A stretch of DNA of 64,000 nt from Microbacterium mangrovi (GTDB lineage: Bacteria; Actinomycetota; Actinomycetes; Actinomycetales; Microbacteriaceae), in assembly GCF_000802305.1 (NCBI RefSeq), contig NZ_JTDK01000010.1:248001-312000 (forward strand), read 5' to 3'. Numbering within the stretch: the first letter of the stretch is position 1; each line of letters begins with the position of its first letter. Below the pieces are notes generated by a model. It did not search any database and was not told the origin of the DNA. It worked only from the letters and a program-made list of their open reading frames with translations. Position numbers and translations under genes: made by a program. Positions 34,097-43,761 of this stretch are shown here, in pieces.

Positions 34097-35089
34097 ATGA
34101 CCGCAACCGATCCGACCGTGGGCGAGCTCTCCGAGGGGCAGGTGCTGGAGGCGATCCTGCGGCAGATCGGGCCGTCGTCGGCCGAGGTCGGGCCCGGTGA
34201 CGACGCCGCCGTGCTGCCCGCTCCCGGGGAGCGGATCGTCGCCACCGTGGACACCCTCGTGCACGGGCCGGACTTCCGTCTGGCATGGTCCGGCGGCTAC
34301 GACCTCGGATGGAAGTCGGCGGCGGTGAACCTCGCCGACGTCGCCGCGATGGGGGCTCGCCCGACGGCGCTGCTGGTCGCCCTCGCGATGCCGGATTCCA
34401 CCCCGCTCTCGTTCGTGACCGCGCTCGCGGCGGGCCTTCGTGCCGGCTGTGAGGCTCTGGCGCCGGGGTGCGCGGTCGAAGGCGGCGATCTCACGGTGTC
34501 CGACACCCTGACGATCGCGGTCACCGCGCTGGGTGTGCTCGACGGCATCCCGCCGGTGCGCCGTGACGGTGCACGCGAGGGGGACGTCGTCGCGGTCGCG
34601 GGTGAGACGGGTCTCGCTGCGCGAGGGCTCGGCATCCTCTTCGACCGCTTCCGCGATGCCCACGGAGCGCCCGTGCCGGTGGATGTCGCGGCGCTCCGGC
34701 CGGGCGAGGCCGACGCGATCACGGCGCAGCTGCGGCCGACGCCGCCGATCGGTCTCGGACCGATCGCGGCCCGCGCGGGGGCTTCCGCCATGATGGACGT
34801 CTCGGACGGGCTGGCGCTGGATGCCCGTCGCATGGCGTCGGCATCCGCCGTCACCATCGACCTCTCGTCCGCGTCGATCGGCGGCGACCTCGCCGTGGCC
34901 CTGGCCGGCGGCGAGGATCACGCCCTGCTCGCGACGTTTCCGCCGGACGCGCCGCTGCCCCCGGGGTTCCGCGCGATCGGGACGGTGCGCGCGGCGCAGC
35001 CCGGCGGGCCCCTGCATGTGGACGGCCGTCCGTTCGACGATCGGGCGGGCTGGGACCCCTATCAGGACTGGGATTCCGAGCGCGGCTGA
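34097..35089 (+). CDS. thiL: Thiamine-monophosphate kinase
   Basis: 330 residues. The ThiL motifs are 'GPGDDAAVL', 'DTLVHGPDFRLAW', 'KSAAVNLADVAAMGARP' and 'MMDVSDGLALDARRM', which bind Mg-ATP and thiamine phosphate. It makes thiamine diphosphate. TACGGT (34084-34089) is 7 nt before the ATG, consistent with a leaderless mRNA. It ends in a 28-nt convergent overlap with rsmD. Confidence 0.96.
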   Translation: MTATDPTVGELSEGQVLEAILRQIGPSSAEVGPGDDAAVLPAPGERIVATVDTLVHGPDFRLAWSGGYDLGWKSAAVNLADVAAMGARPTALLVALAMPDSTPLSFVTALAAGLRAGCEALAPGCAVEGGDLTVSDTLTIAVTALGVLDGIPPVRRDGAREGDVVAVAGETGLAARGLGILFDRFRDAHGAPVPVDVAALRPGEADAITAQLRPTPPIGLGPIAARAGASAMMDVSDGLALDARRMASASAVTIDLSSASIGGDLAVALAGGEDHALLATFPPDAPLPPGFRAIGTVRAAQPGGPLHVDGRPFDDRAGWDPYQDWDSERG

Positions 35090-35664
35090 GGCTCGGCCGG
35101 AAACCGGTACCACCGGATCGCGGTGTCCCCGTAGCGCTTCGTGCGCTCGGCGACCCACTCGGCGGGCACCTCGGGGTCGGTCGAGCGTGCTGCACGCTCC
35201 ACCACGATGAGCGCGTCCGGCGCGAGGGACGGCTCGAGGGCGGTCAGCACCCGGGCCAGTTCGCCGTCGCCGAGGTCGTAGGGCGGATCGAGGAACACCA
35301 GGTCGAACGGCCCGTGCGCCGTCGCCACGTAGGTGCCCACCGACTGCCGGTGGACGCGCACCGCGGACGCCGGGACCGCTCCGCCCATCGCCTTGAGCAC
35401 CCGGGCGGCGTTGGCCCGGGTGAGCTTCTCGGCGCCCGGCGCCTGCTCGACGAGGTCCGCGGAGGCAGCGCCGCGGCTCAGCGCCTCGAGGCCCAGGGCG
35501 CCGGTGCCCGCGTAGAGGTCCGCGACGCGCGCTCCGTGGAGCGCATCGGCGGACTCGAGGGCGGCGAACAGCGACTCCCGGACGCGGTCGCTCGTGGGCC
35601 GGGTGCCGCTCGAGGGGGCGGCGAGCACGGAGCCGCCGGCGCGGCCGGCGATGATGCGGGGCAC
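35062..35664 (-). CDS. rsmD: 16S rRNA (guanine966-N2)-methyltransferase
   Basis: 200 residues. The N-terminus is MPRIIAGRAGG (GTG start), the SAM-binding motif 'VADLYAGTGALGLEALSRGA', and the catalytic DPPY motif sits in 'LVFLDPPYDL'. It methylates G966 in the small ribosomal subunit. TAGGGT lies 6 nt before the GTG. It is divergent from recG, with only 50 bp between the two start codons. Confidence 0.95.
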   Translation of the reverse strand: MPRIIAGRAGGSVLAAPSSGTRPTSDRVRESLFAALESADALHGARVADLYAGTGALGLEALSRGAASADLVEQAPGAEKLTRANAARVLKAMGGAVPASAVRVHRQSVGTYVATAHGPFDLVFLDPPYDLGDGELARVLTALEPSLAPDALIVVERAARSTDPEVPAEWVAERTKRYGDTAIRWYRFPAEPQPRSESQS

Positions 35665-35670
35665 ATCTCC

Positions 35671-35708
35671 ACCCTACAAACGTCGATGTCCGACGCGCCG
35701 CCTAGACT
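35671..35708. promoter_or_regulatory. Back-to-back rsmD/recG promoters
   Basis: The minus-strand TAGGGT (35676-35671) serves rsmD and the plus-strand TAGACT (35703-35708) serves recG. Each is exactly 6 nt from its start codon. The -35 region of each promoter must lie in the other's half of this 50-bp gap, so the two polymerases may exclude each other. Confidence 0.6.
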
Positions 35709-35714
35709 TGGCGC

Positions 35715-37877
35715 ATGTCGTCGCACGGTCTCGAGTCCCGGCTGACCGACATCATCGGTGCCCGCAGCGCGGGCGCGCTGGAGCGAGCGTTCGACATGCA
35801 CACGGCGGGCGACCTGCTCGCGCACTATCCGCGTCGCTACGCCGATCGCGGCGAGCTCACCCCGATCTCATCGCTGGTCGTCGGGGAGCAGGTGACGATC
35901 GTCGCCCAGGTGCGCTCCGTGCAGCAGCGGCCGATGCGAAACCGGTCCGGCAGCCTGCTCGAGGTGTCGATCACCGACGGGCGCGGCGAGCTCAAGATCA
36001 CGTTCTTCAACCAGGCCTGGCGTGCCGCCGAGCTCGCCCACGGGCGCCAGGGCATCTTCTCCGGCAAGGTGGGCGAGTACAAGGGCGGAAAACAGCTGTC
36101 GCACCCCGACTATCAGCTGTTCGACGATGCCGATGCGGCCCTGGCCACCGCCGAGGCGCACGAACACGAGCCGATCCCGATCTATCCCGCGACCTCCACG
36201 GTGTCGAGTTGGCAATTGCAGAAGTTCGTCGGCATGGCGCTGGACGGACTCGGCGACGTGCCCGACCCGCTGCCGGAGGACGTGCGGATCCGCGACGGAC
36301 TGCTGACCGCCCGCGAAGCGCTGGAGCGGATCCACCGACCCGACTTCGCCGACCAGGTGCCGGTCGCGCAGCAGACCCTGCGGATGCATGAGGCCCTCGT
36401 CCTGCAGACCGCGCTGCTCCAGCAGCGGTCGCTGGTGCGCGCACTGTCGGCCACCAAGCGCCCGGCCGGAGCCCTGCTGGCTCGATTCGATGCGGCGATG
36501 CCGTTCACCCTCACGCCCGACCAGCAGTCGGTGGGCGATCAGATCGCGTCGGACCTCGTGGGGGACTGGCCGATGAACCGGCTGGTCCAGGGCGAGGTCG
36601 GCTCGGGCAAGACCCTGGTGGCGCTGCGGGCGATGCTGCAGGTCGCGGATGCCGGCGGACAGAGTGCGCTCATCGCCCCCACCGAGGTGCTCGCCGGCCA
36701 GCACCTCCGATCGATCGTCCGGATGCTCGGGCGAGACCTCGCCCCCGAGCTCATGCCGACCCTGCTTACGGGTCAGATGCCCGCCGCCGAGCGGCGCCGT
36801 GCCGCGCTGCGAGTGGCATCCGGACAAGCCCTGATCGTGGTCGGCACGCACGCGCTGCTCAGCGACAAGACGACCTTCGCCGATCTCGGCCTCGTCGTCG
36901 TCGACGAGCAGCACCGGTTCGGAGTCGAGCAGCGCGAGACGCTCCGCGCGAAGGGCTCCAGCCCGCACGCCCTCGTGCTCACCGCGACACCGATTCCCCG
37001 GACGGTGGCGATGACCGTTTTCGGCGACCTCGACGTGTCGACGATCCGCACCATGCCCGCGGGCCGCGCCGGCATCCAGACGTTCGTCGCGCCGCTCGCC
37101 GACCGGCCGGGGTGGTTCGGACGCGTGTGGGAGCGGGTCACCGAAGAGGTGGCCGCCGGGCATCAGGCGTTCGTCGTCTGTCCCGCGATCGACACCGAGG
37201 CGTCCGGGGCGGCCGCGGCCGACGACGATGCCGCGCCGCCGGTCGAGGGGGAGAGCGCACGCCCGCGCTGGGGGGTGGTGCAGGTGGTCGAGATGCTGTC
37301 CGGGCATCCGCTGTTCGCGGCGCTGCGCGTCGAGATGCTGCACGGCAAGATGAGCCCCGACGAGAAAGACACGGTGATGCGGGCCTTCGCCGCCGGCGAG
37401 ATCGACGTGCTGGTCGCGACGACCGTCGTCGAGGTGGGCGTGGACGTGCCGAACGCGTCTGCCATGGTGATCCTGGATGCCGACCGGTTCGGGGTCTCAC
37501 AGCTGCACCAGCTGCGCGGCCGCGTCGGCCGCGGCGAGGTCCCGGGGATCTGCCTGCTCGTCACGGAGTCGCCCGCGGGGACTCCGGCGCGGGCCCGCGT
37601 CGAGGCCGTCGCGGCCACCACCGACGGTTTCGAACTGGCCGAGGTCGACCTGCAGCTGCGCGGCGAGGGCGACGTGCTCGGCGACGCGCAGTCCGGCGCA
37701 CGGTCGTCGCTGCGGCTCCTGCGGGTGATCAAGGATGCCGACATCCTCGCCGAGGCGCGCCAGGAGGCCGAGCGGATCCTCGCCGACGATCCGGCGCTCA
37801 TCCGGCATCCCGCTCTCGGCGCCGCGATCGAGCGGCGGCTGGACGCCTCCGAGCGCGCCGCCCTCGCGAAGAACTAG
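35715..37877 (+). CDS. recG: ATP-dependent DNA helicase RecG
   Basis: 720 residues. An N-terminal wedge/OB domain (about 50-150) is followed by an SF2 helicase core with Walker A 'GEVGSGKT', the DEQH box in 'VVVDEQHRFGVEQR', 'TATPIPRT' and the C-terminal 'QLRGRVGRG' motif VI. It reverses stalled forks and moves Holliday junctions. TAGACT is 6 nt before the ATG, so the mRNA is probably leaderless. Confidence 0.97.
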   Translation: MSSHGLESRLTDIIGARSAGALERAFDMHTAGDLLAHYPRRYADRGELTPISSLVVGEQVTIVAQVRSVQQRPMRNRSGSLLEVSITDGRGELKITFFNQAWRAAELAHGRQGIFSGKVGEYKGGKQLSHPDYQLFDDADAALATAEAHEHEPIPIYPATSTVSSWQLQKFVGMALDGLGDVPDPLPEDVRIRDGLLTAREALERIHRPDFADQVPVAQQTLRMHEALVLQTALLQQRSLVRALSATKRPAGALLARFDAAMPFTLTPDQQSVGDQIASDLVGDWPMNRLVQGEVGSGKTLVALRAMLQVADAGGQSALIAPTEVLAGQHLRSIVRMLGRDLAPELMPTLLTGQMPAAERRRAALRVASGQALIVVGTHALLSDKTTFADLGLVVVDEQHRFGVEQRETLRAKGSSPHALVLTATPIPRTVAMTVFGDLDVSTIRTMPAGRAGIQTFVAPLADRPGWFGRVWERVTEEVAAGHQAFVVCPAIDTEASGAAAADDDAAPPVEGESARPRWGVVQVVEMLSGHPLFAALRVEMLHGKMSPDEKDTVMRAFAAGEIDVLVATTVVEVGVDVPNASAMVILDADRFGVSQLHQLRGRVGRGEVPGICLLVTESPAGTPARARVEAVAATTDGFELAEVDLQLRGEGDVLGDAQSGARSSLRLLRVIKDADILAEARQEAERILADDPALIRHPALGAAIERRLDASERAALAKN

Positions 37878-37926
37878 CCGTCGCGCGGTGCGCGGGGTGC
37901 GGAGCCGCGCCGACTAGGGTGGTCAC

Positions 37927-38442
37927 GTGAGCAACCGGATCGCCGTCGTTCCCGGATCCTTCGACCCGCCGACCCTCGGACACCTCGATGTGATCCGTCG
38001 CGCCGCCGCCCTCTACGACACCACCCACGTCGTGGTCGTGCACAACCCGGGCAAAGAGGCCATGCTGCCCATCGCGCAGCGGCTCTCGCTGCTCGAGCAG
38101 TCGATCGCCGAAGGCGAGGTGGGCGGCGAGGTCGTCGTCGCCTCGTGGAGCATGGGCCTGCTCGTCGACTACGCCAGCGACGTGGGGGCGGGCATCCTGG
38201 TCAAGGGCATCCGCTCGCAGGTGGATGTCGCCTACGAGACGCCGATGGCGATCGTGAACCGGCACCTCGCGGGCATCGAGACGGTGTTCCTGCTGCCGGA
38301 CCCGGCGCACGCCCTGGTGTCGAGCTCGCTCGTGCGCCAGGTGGCGGCGCTCGGCGGCGACGTCTCGCCGTACGTGCCGCCGGCCGTCGCGCGGTTCCTG
38401 GATGCCACGACAGACCCCTCCGTCGGCACCATCCAGAACTGA
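37927..38442 (+). CDS. coaD: Phosphopantetheine adenylyltransferase
   Basis: 171 residues, nucleotidyltransferase fold with '[20 protein letters not shown]' (the T/HxGH motif) and the C-terminal 'SSSLVRQVA' motif. It makes dephospho-CoA from 4'-phosphopantetheine. The GTG start is 6 nt after TAGGGT (37915-37920), a leaderless-type arrangement. Confidence 0.97.
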   Translation: MSNRIAVVPGSFDPPTLGHLDVIRRAAALYDTTHVVVVHNPGKEAMLPIAQRLSLLEQSIAEGEVGGEVVVASWSMGLLVDYASDVGAGILVKGIRSQVDVAYETPMAIVNRHLAGIETVFLLPDPAHALVSSSLVRQVAALGGDVSPYVPPAVARFLDATTDPSVGTIQN

Positions 38443-38506
38443 GCGGCTCGCCCGAGACGACCGCCGACTCGGTGCCCGCGAAGGCGCCCGCGGCTAGACT
38501 CGTCGG

Positions 38507-39058
38507 GTGAGAACCACCCGCCCCGGCCCCTTCGCCCTGAACATCCGTGATCTCGTCGGACGCCCCGGTGAGATGCGCGAACTCGAATTCGACGTCGACC
38601 TGGCCGATCGCTGGGGAGAGGCGCTCGTCTCGGTGCCGGCCGACTCGCCGGTGGCGATCGACGTGCGTCTCGAGTCCGTCCACGAGGGGATCCTCGTGAC
38701 CGGGACGGCCGCTGCCACCTACGAGGGCGAGTGCGGCCGGTGCCTCACACCGATCTCCGAGCGGGTCGAAGTCGAGTTCCAGGAGCTTTTCGCGTATCCT
38801 GGAGAGGAAGCGAATGACTTCGAGGTTCAAGACGACCACGTGGATCTTGAAACTCTTGTCCGGGACGCCATTGTTCTGTCGCTTCCGTTTCAGCCGGTTT
38901 GCCGGCCAGACTGCCCGGGATTGGACCCGATCACGGGCGAGCGTCTGGACGAGCGAGCCGTGCCGGAGCCGCAGGAACCCCTCGATCCACGATGGGCAGC
39001 TCTCGCGGATTTCCAGGCGGAGCCGGCTGCCGGTCCTGAGGACGAGCCGACACGATAG
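38507..39058 (+). CDS. YceD/DUF177 family protein
   Basis: 183 residues with two Cys pairs (CGRC and CRPDC) that may bind a metal, an acidic middle part and 'LDPITGERLDERAVPEP'. It nearly always precedes rpmF and has been linked to 23S rRNA or ribosome assembly. TAGACT (38495-38500) lies 6 nt before the GTG start, giving a leaderless mRNA. It is upstream of rpmF in the same direction. Confidence 0.93.
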   Translation: MRTTRPGPFALNIRDLVGRPGEMRELEFDVDLADRWGEALVSVPADSPVAIDVRLESVHEGILVTGTAAATYEGECGRCLTPISERVEVEFQELFAYPGEEANDFEVQDDHVDLETLVRDAIVLSLPFQPVCRPDCPGLDPITGERLDERAVPEPQEPLDPRWAALADFQAEPAAGPEDEPTR

Positions 39059-39130
39059 CGCCTCACCCCGAGCAGAGAACATCAGAACCGGACGCGTGCG
39101 TCCGGGTCGCACACGAAAGTAGAGAAGGCC

Positions 39131-39340
39131 ATGGCAGGTAACCCCCCGAAGCGGAAGGTCTCCCGTTCGAACACCCGCTCGCGTCGCGCGCAGTGGAAGG
39201 CTGAGGTCCCCACCCTGGTGAAGACCGTCGAGAACGGCAAGACCGTCTACAGCCGTCCGCACCAGGCGAAGGTCGTCACCGACTCGCAGGGCACCGAGCT
39301 GTTCCTCGAGTACAAGGGCCGCAAGGTCGCCGACGCCTGA
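39131..39340 (+). CDS. rpmF: 50S ribosomal protein L32
   Basis: 69 residues starting MAGNPPKRKVSRSNTRSRRA, a typical L32 basic N-terminus. The zinc-binding Cys residues of the Cys-plus type are absent, so this is the zinc-independent form. A Shine-Dalgarno sequence (AGAGAAGG) precedes the ATG. It is followed 8 nt later by rnc. Confidence 0.97.
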   Translation: MAGNPPKRKVSRSNTRSRRAQWKAEVPTLVKTVENGKTVYSRPHQAKVVTDSQGTELFLEYKGRKVADA

Positions 39341-39348
39341 ACGCCGTC

Positions 39349-40035
39349 GTGACTGACGAATCACAGCGCAGTCTTTCCGAGAAGCTCGGGGTCGACATCG
39401 ACCCCGAGCTTCTCGCACTTGCGCTGACGCATCGCTCCTACGCGTATGAGCACGGCGGCCTCCCGCACAACGAGCGGCTCGAGTTCCTCGGCGACTCGGT
39501 GCTCGGCCAGGCGACCACCGTGCTGCTGTACACGCGGCATCCCGAGTACGACGAGGGGACCCTCGCCAAGCGGCGCGCCGGTGTGGTGTCGACGGTGGCG
39601 CTCGCGGAGGCGGCCCGGCGCATCGGCATCGGCGCATACCTGAAGCTCGGGCGCGGCGAAGAGCTGACCGGCGGTCGCGACAAGGATTCGATCCTCGCCG
39701 ACACGACCGAGGCGCTCATCGGCGCGACATACCTGTCGGCGGGTCAGGATGCCGCGACCGGCCTGGTGCACCGCATCGTCGAGCCGATGCTCGCCGACCC
39801 GGCCCGCATCGACGCCGCCATCGATCCGAAGACGAGCCTGCAGGAGGTCGCCGCGCGCCTGCACCTGCCGGCGCCGCTGTACGCCGTGGATTCGACCGGA
39901 CCCGATCACAACCGCACGTTCACCGCCACGGTGACGACGGGTGAGACCGTGGGCCACGGAACCGGGACGAGCAAGAAGCACGCCGAGATGGCGGCCGCGC
40001 TGGATGCCTGGCACGCGCTGTCCGGGCGCGGCTGA
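39349..40035 (+). CDS. rnc: Ribonuclease III
   Basis: 228 residues. The RNase III signature 'HNERLEFLGDSVLG' holds the metal-binding acids, with a second acidic cluster in 'ADTTEALIGATYL'. A double-stranded-RNA-binding domain follows (about 155-225). It matures rRNA and cleaves duplex RNA. The GTG start lies 8 nt after the rpmF stop. Confidence 0.97.
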   Translation: MTDESQRSLSEKLGVDIDPELLALALTHRSYAYEHGGLPHNERLEFLGDSVLGQATTVLLYTRHPEYDEGTLAKRRAGVVSTVALAEAARRIGIGAYLKLGRGEELTGGRDKDSILADTTEALIGATYLSAGQDAATGLVHRIVEPMLADPARIDAAIDPKTSLQEVAARLHLPAPLYAVDSTGPDHNRTFTATVTTGETVGHGTGTSKKHAEMAAALDAWHALSGRG

Positions 40036-40043
40036 GCCCCTGA

Positions 40044-40955
40044 ATGCCTGAGCTTCCCGAAGTCGAGGTCGTGCGCGCGGGGCTCGCGCCGGCGGTGACC
40101 GGTGCGCGGGTCGTGGCCGTCACGGTGCACGACGAGCGTGCGCTCACCCGGCATCCCGGCTCGTGCGCCGACTTCGAGGCCCGCCTGACGGGGCGCACGC
40201 TCGTCGGCGCCGCACGACGCGGCAAGTTCCTCTGGCTCCCGCTGGCGACGGAGTCGGGACCGGGGGAGTCGCTCATCGGCCACCTCGGGATGAGCGGGCA
40301 GATGCTGCTGCGCGAGTCCGGCGCGCCCGCGGAACGTCACGAGCGGATCCGTCTCGATATCGCGCATCCGCTCCACGGCGAGCTGGCCGTGGTCTTCAGC
40401 GATCAGCGGACGTTCGGGTCGCTCGCGATCGACACCGACGTGCCGACGCCCGATCACGCCCCCGGCGGATGGGGAACCGACGCGGCCGCCGTGCCGAGCC
40501 AGGTCGCGCACATCGCCCGCGATCCGCTCGATTCCGCCTTCGACGATGCCCGCTGGCGCGCTCTGATCGCGCGCAAGGACTCCGCCATCAAGCGGGTCCT
40601 GCTGGACCAGACCGTCGCGAGCGGCATCGGGAACATCTACGCGGACGAGTCACTGTGGGCGGCGCGGATCCATCCCGAGACTCCGGCGCGCGCGCTGTCG
40701 AAACGCGCGGCGACCCTCCTTCTGACCGAGGTGCGGCTGGTCCTCGAGAAGGCGCTCGTCGAGGGCGGGACGAGCTTCGACGCCCAGTACGTCAACGTGA
40801 ACGGGCAGGCGGGCTACTTCGCCCATTCGCTGAATGCGTACGGGCGGACGGGGCTGCCGTGCGCGAGGTGCGGCCGCCCCATCCGCCGGGACCCCTTCAT
40901 GAACCGGTCCAGCCACTTCTGCTCGTCCTGTCAGAGGATCCGGCGCCTCAGCTGA
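40044..40955 (+). CDS. mutM: Formamidopyrimidine-DNA glycosylase
   Basis: 303 residues starting MPELPEVEVV, in which Pro1 (after Met removal) is the nucleophile. The helix-two-turn-helix 'GIGNIYADESLW' and a C-terminal four-Cys zinc finger (CARC...CSSC) are intact. It removes 8-oxoguanine. It starts 8 nt after rnc and overlaps the convergent acetyltransferase gene by 8 nt. Confidence 0.97.
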   Translation: MPELPEVEVVRAGLAPAVTGARVVAVTVHDERALTRHPGSCADFEARLTGRTLVGAARRGKFLWLPLATESGPGESLIGHLGMSGQMLLRESGAPAERHERIRLDIAHPLHGELAVVFSDQRTFGSLAIDTDVPTPDHAPGGWGTDAAAVPSQVAHIARDPLDSAFDDARWRALIARKDSAIKRVLLDQTVASGIGNIYADESLWAARIHPETPARALSKRAATLLLTEVRLVLEKALVEGGTSFDAQYVNVNGQAGYFAHSLNAYGRTGLPCARCGRPIRRDPFMNRSSHFCSSCQRIRRLS

Positions 40956-42048
40956 GCTCCTTCTTCCACGCGCCGTTGTAGAGCATGGGGGCGAAGCCGA
41001 TGGCCTCGTTGATGTCGAGCATCGGCCGGTTCTCCTCCGCGTTCCAGGTGAGCACGCGGCGGGACTGCGGCGCGACCTCCCGCCACGAGAGGAGTCCGGC
41101 GCACTTGACGAGCATCCCGAGTCGGTGTCCGCGGTGCTCGCGCAGCACGAGGGTGTCCTCCTGCATGGTGGGGCGGCTCCGGTCGGTGCCGGCGACCAGC
41201 TCGTTGAACGCCGCCAGAGTGCCCGTCGCGACATGACGCGCGGCGGTGACCTGGGCCGCCCGCCCGGACTCGACGTATCGTGCGTCGTGGTCGCGCACTC
41301 GCGCGGCATCCCACGTCTCCTCGTCCACGTCGAGGTCCGCGGCGGGCGCGTCGGTCGACATACGCGACTTCAGCCAGGCGTAGTCGTCCACGAGCTCGTC
41401 CGGGGTGGGCAGCATCCACTGCACGATCTCGTAGTCCGCCGCCGCCTTCCGGGCTTCGCCGAGCAGATCCTCGATCCGGGCGAAGGCCGCGGGATCGAGG
41501 TTGAGAACGCTCTGGCGCTCGATCTGCTCGAGAGTGTGGCCGCGGCGCTCGAGGAAGCGTGCGGCGTGGTCGCGGGGGACCGTGCCGAACCCGGTGGGCG
41601 GTGCGAGTCGTTCGCCGTCGCCCTGAACGTGACTCGCCCAGGCCTGCATCACCGTGCGTCCTTCGGCGCGAACCCTCTGTTCCACCATCTCGTACGCGGC
41701 CGAGCCGATGCCCTGCCCCCAGACCGAGCGGACGAGTTCGATCCACCAGTAGGCGATGTGCGAGCCTTCCTCTTGAGGAAGCTCGATCCCGACGCGCCCG
41801 ACGGCCCGGTCGCCCTGCCGGACGACCCACCAGGATCGCTTCGAATAGTCGGTGTGCTGGAATCCCGGCAGCAACTCGGCGGCATCGACGGTCTCATCGT
41901 CGGTGCCGTTGATCTCCTCGTAGATCGCGTTGCGTGCGCGCACCATGTCGATGAAGTCTGCAGCATCCGGCGCGTCGACGGATGCGGGGATGTGCAGTGG
42001 GGTCAGGGTGACGCCCGACGGCAGAGCCGTCGTCTCATGTGCGGTCAT
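40948..42048 (-). CDS. GNAT-family N-acetyltransferase, tandem copy 2
   Basis: 366 residues from ATG 42048, with GGAG upstream. It has two GNAT-like domains (about 25-180 and 220-366), like MshD. The acetyl-CoA segment of the C-terminal domain is 'VLREHRGHRLGMLVKCAG' and the end is '[14 protein letters not shown]'. It is a clear paralog of the adjacent 42090-43181 gene. The substrate is unknown; amino groups of small molecules or antibiotics are possible. Confidence 0.88.
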   Translation of the reverse strand: MTAHETTALPSGVTLTPLHIPASVDAPDAADFIDMVRARNAIYEEINGTDDETVDAAELLPGFQHTDYSKRSWWVVRQGDRAVGRVGIELPQEEGSHIAYWWIELVRSVWGQGIGSAAYEMVEQRVRAEGRTVMQAWASHVQGDGERLAPPTGFGTVPRDHAARFLERRGHTLEQIERQSVLNLDPAAFARIEDLLGEARKAAADYEIVQWMLPTPDELVDDYAWLKSRMSTDAPAADLDVDEETWDAARVRDHDARYVESGRAAQVTAARHVATGTLAAFNELVAGTDRSRPTMQEDTLVLREHRGHRLGMLVKCAGLLSWREVAPQSRRVLTWNAEENRPMLDINEAIGFAPMLYNGAWKKELS

Positions 42049-42089
42049 TGTCGCGGTCTCCTTCGATTCGTTTCTGCCAGGCTCCCTGG

Positions 42090-43181
42090 TCATGCCAGCT
42101 CCTTCTGCCACGCGCCGGCGTACGAGACCGGAACGAAGCCGAGCTTCTCGTTGATGTCGAGCATCGGGCGATTCTCTTCCGCGTTGAACGTCGACACGCG
42201 CGGGGACGTGGGCACCAGGTCGCGCCACCGCAGCAGATTGCCGCACTTGACGATCGTCCCGAGCCGGCGTCCGCGGTGCTCCGTCAGCACGAGGGTGCCG
42301 AACTGCGAGGTGACCGCCGTCCGGTCCGCGCCGATGGCGAGTTCGTTGTATGCGGCGACCGCGCCCGTCGGGACGTGCTCGACGACCGCGACGGAGACGA
42401 GCATCCCCTGTGCGGCAAGTCGCGCGTCGCGCCGCTCGATCCGGGCGGCGTCCCACTCCTGCTCCTCGATCTCCAGCGCGCCGGCCGGAGCGTCGGTGGG
42501 AAGGCGGGAGATCGCCCGGGCGAGCCCGGCGCGCCACTGGGGCGGGGTGGGGCTCGTCCACTCCCGGTAACGGTAGTCGGGGCCGGCGACGTCGACCGCG
42601 GCATCGAACGTCGCGCGCAGGACGCTCGGATCGGCGCGCAGATCGAAGGAGCTGTTGCGCTCGACCTGACCGAGCCGGAACCCGGCGGCCTCCATGAAGC
42701 GGGTCTGCGGGTCGGCCGCCGGAATGGCGCCCCACCCGCTCGGCGGACGGAGGACTTCGCCGCCGTCTGCCGGTCGGTGCAGCGTCCAGTTCTGCACGGT
42801 GGTGCGTCCGAGGCGCCGCGCGGTGCTCTCGAGCACGGCCAGGAGGGCGTCCTCCGCACCGCCGCCGCGGTGGGCGGGGTCCACGAGCACCTCGAGGTCG
42901 GCCGTGTGGCCGGGCTGGGAGGAATGGCGCACGAGTCCGGCACCGACCGGGTGCCCGTCCGCGTTCACGAGGAACGGGACGTTCACCCAGTCGGCGTCGC
43001 GCCAGAATCCCAGCGTCTGGGTCGCGGTCTCATCGAGAGCGTGGTGTCCGATGTCGTGCGCGACCACCGCGTTGGCGATCCGCACCCATTCGTGCAGGCC
43101 GGCGGAGTCCGCGGACTCCGCCGTGGCCGGCACGTCAACGGGGATCACGGTGAACGCGATGGGTCCGAGGTCGGTGGTCAT
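42090..43181 (-). CDS. GNAT-family N-acetyltransferase, tandem copy 1
   Basis: 363 residues with two GNAT-like domains. The C-terminal domain has '[20 protein letters not shown]' and '[27 protein letters not shown]', matching its downstream neighbour almost block by block. It lies 41 nt upstream of the second copy. It belongs to a minus-strand group inserted between mutM and smc. Confidence 0.88.
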   Translation of the reverse strand: MTTDLGPIAFTVIPVDVPATAESADSAGLHEWVRIANAVVAHDIGHHALDETATQTLGFWRDADWVNVPFLVNADGHPVGAGLVRHSSQPGHTADLEVLVDPAHRGGGAEDALLAVLESTARRLGRTTVQNWTLHRPADGGEVLRPPSGWGAIPAADPQTRFMEAAGFRLGQVERNSSFDLRADPSVLRATFDAAVDVAGPDYRYREWTSPTPPQWRAGLARAISRLPTDAPAGALEIEEQEWDAARIERRDARLAAQGMLVSVAVVEHVPTGAVAAYNELAIGADRTAVTSQFGTLVLTEHRGRRLGTIVKCGNLLRWRDLVPTSPRVSTFNAEENRPMLDINEKLGFVPVSYAGAWQKELA

Positions 43182-43208
43182 CGGATTCCTCCTGGGGTCG
43201 GGGTCGGT

Positions 43209-43484
43209 TCAGCTGCGCAGGAATGCGCGGTGCAGCTCGTCGTGCGTGCGCGCCTGGGCAGCTCGCGCCTCGGCGACGCGCCGCCGGTGGGCGTCGCGGT
43301 CGAGTGCGGTGCTCGCGCGCCGGGCGCCGCTGAGCAGCAGCCACAGTGCGAGACGCAGATGCGCGCGCTCGGCGAGCGAGAGCCGCTCGTCGTGTGCGAC
43401 GGCGGTGAGCCGACCGGTGTCGGGCAGGGACAAGGTGTCGTCGTGCTCCCGGACGGGAGCAGCGGACTCGATGGTATGCATCAT
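43209..43484 (-). CDS. Small conserved hypothetical protein
   Basis: 91 residues from tandem ATGs at 43484. The middle part 'LSLAERAHLRLALWLLLSGARR' is an amphipathic or weakly membrane-binding helix of a kind often seen in small actinobacterial proteins; the rest is charged and helical. It ends 27 nt before the first acetyltransferase. The function is unknown. Confidence 0.6.
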   Translation of the reverse strand: MMHTIESAAPVREHDDTLSLPDTGRLTAVAHDERLSLAERAHLRLALWLLLSGARRASTALDRDAHRRRVAEARAAQARTHDELHRAFLRS

Positions 43485-43630
43485 GTGCTTTCGAGCAGAG
43501 TGCCGGCGGGCGCGCCGCGAAGACGTGGCGAAGCCGGCGGTGGAGATCGATCGGCCCGGGCGATCAGAAGACGCGGGCGGTCACTCGACGGCGTGCAGAA
43601 GTGGTGCCGGAGTGATGCGGAGGGCAGCGG

Positions 43631-43708
43631 TCAGGACGCGGCGATTCCGCCGCGCACGACGCCCGAACGGAGTCGGAACGCCACGATCGATGGTGTCTTG
43701 GTAATCAT
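43631..43708 (-). CDS. 25-residue small protein ORF with perfect Shine-Dalgarno sequence
   Basis: The ORF begins MITKTPSIVAFRLR and ends GGIAAS. A perfect AGGAGG (43721-43716 on the minus strand) is 7 nt before the ATG, and a near-consensus promoter lies upstream. The peptide is basic (four Lys/Arg). It leads the minus-strand group with the 91-residue protein and the two acetyltransferases. It may be a leader peptide or a functional small protein. I do not recognise it. Confidence 0.6.
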   Translation of the reverse strand: MITKTPSIVAFRLRSGVVRGGIAAS

Positions 43709-43761
43709 CGGTGGGCCTCCTCTCGACGCTCAGGTGATGCCGTGCGCATCAACGGTTCCCG

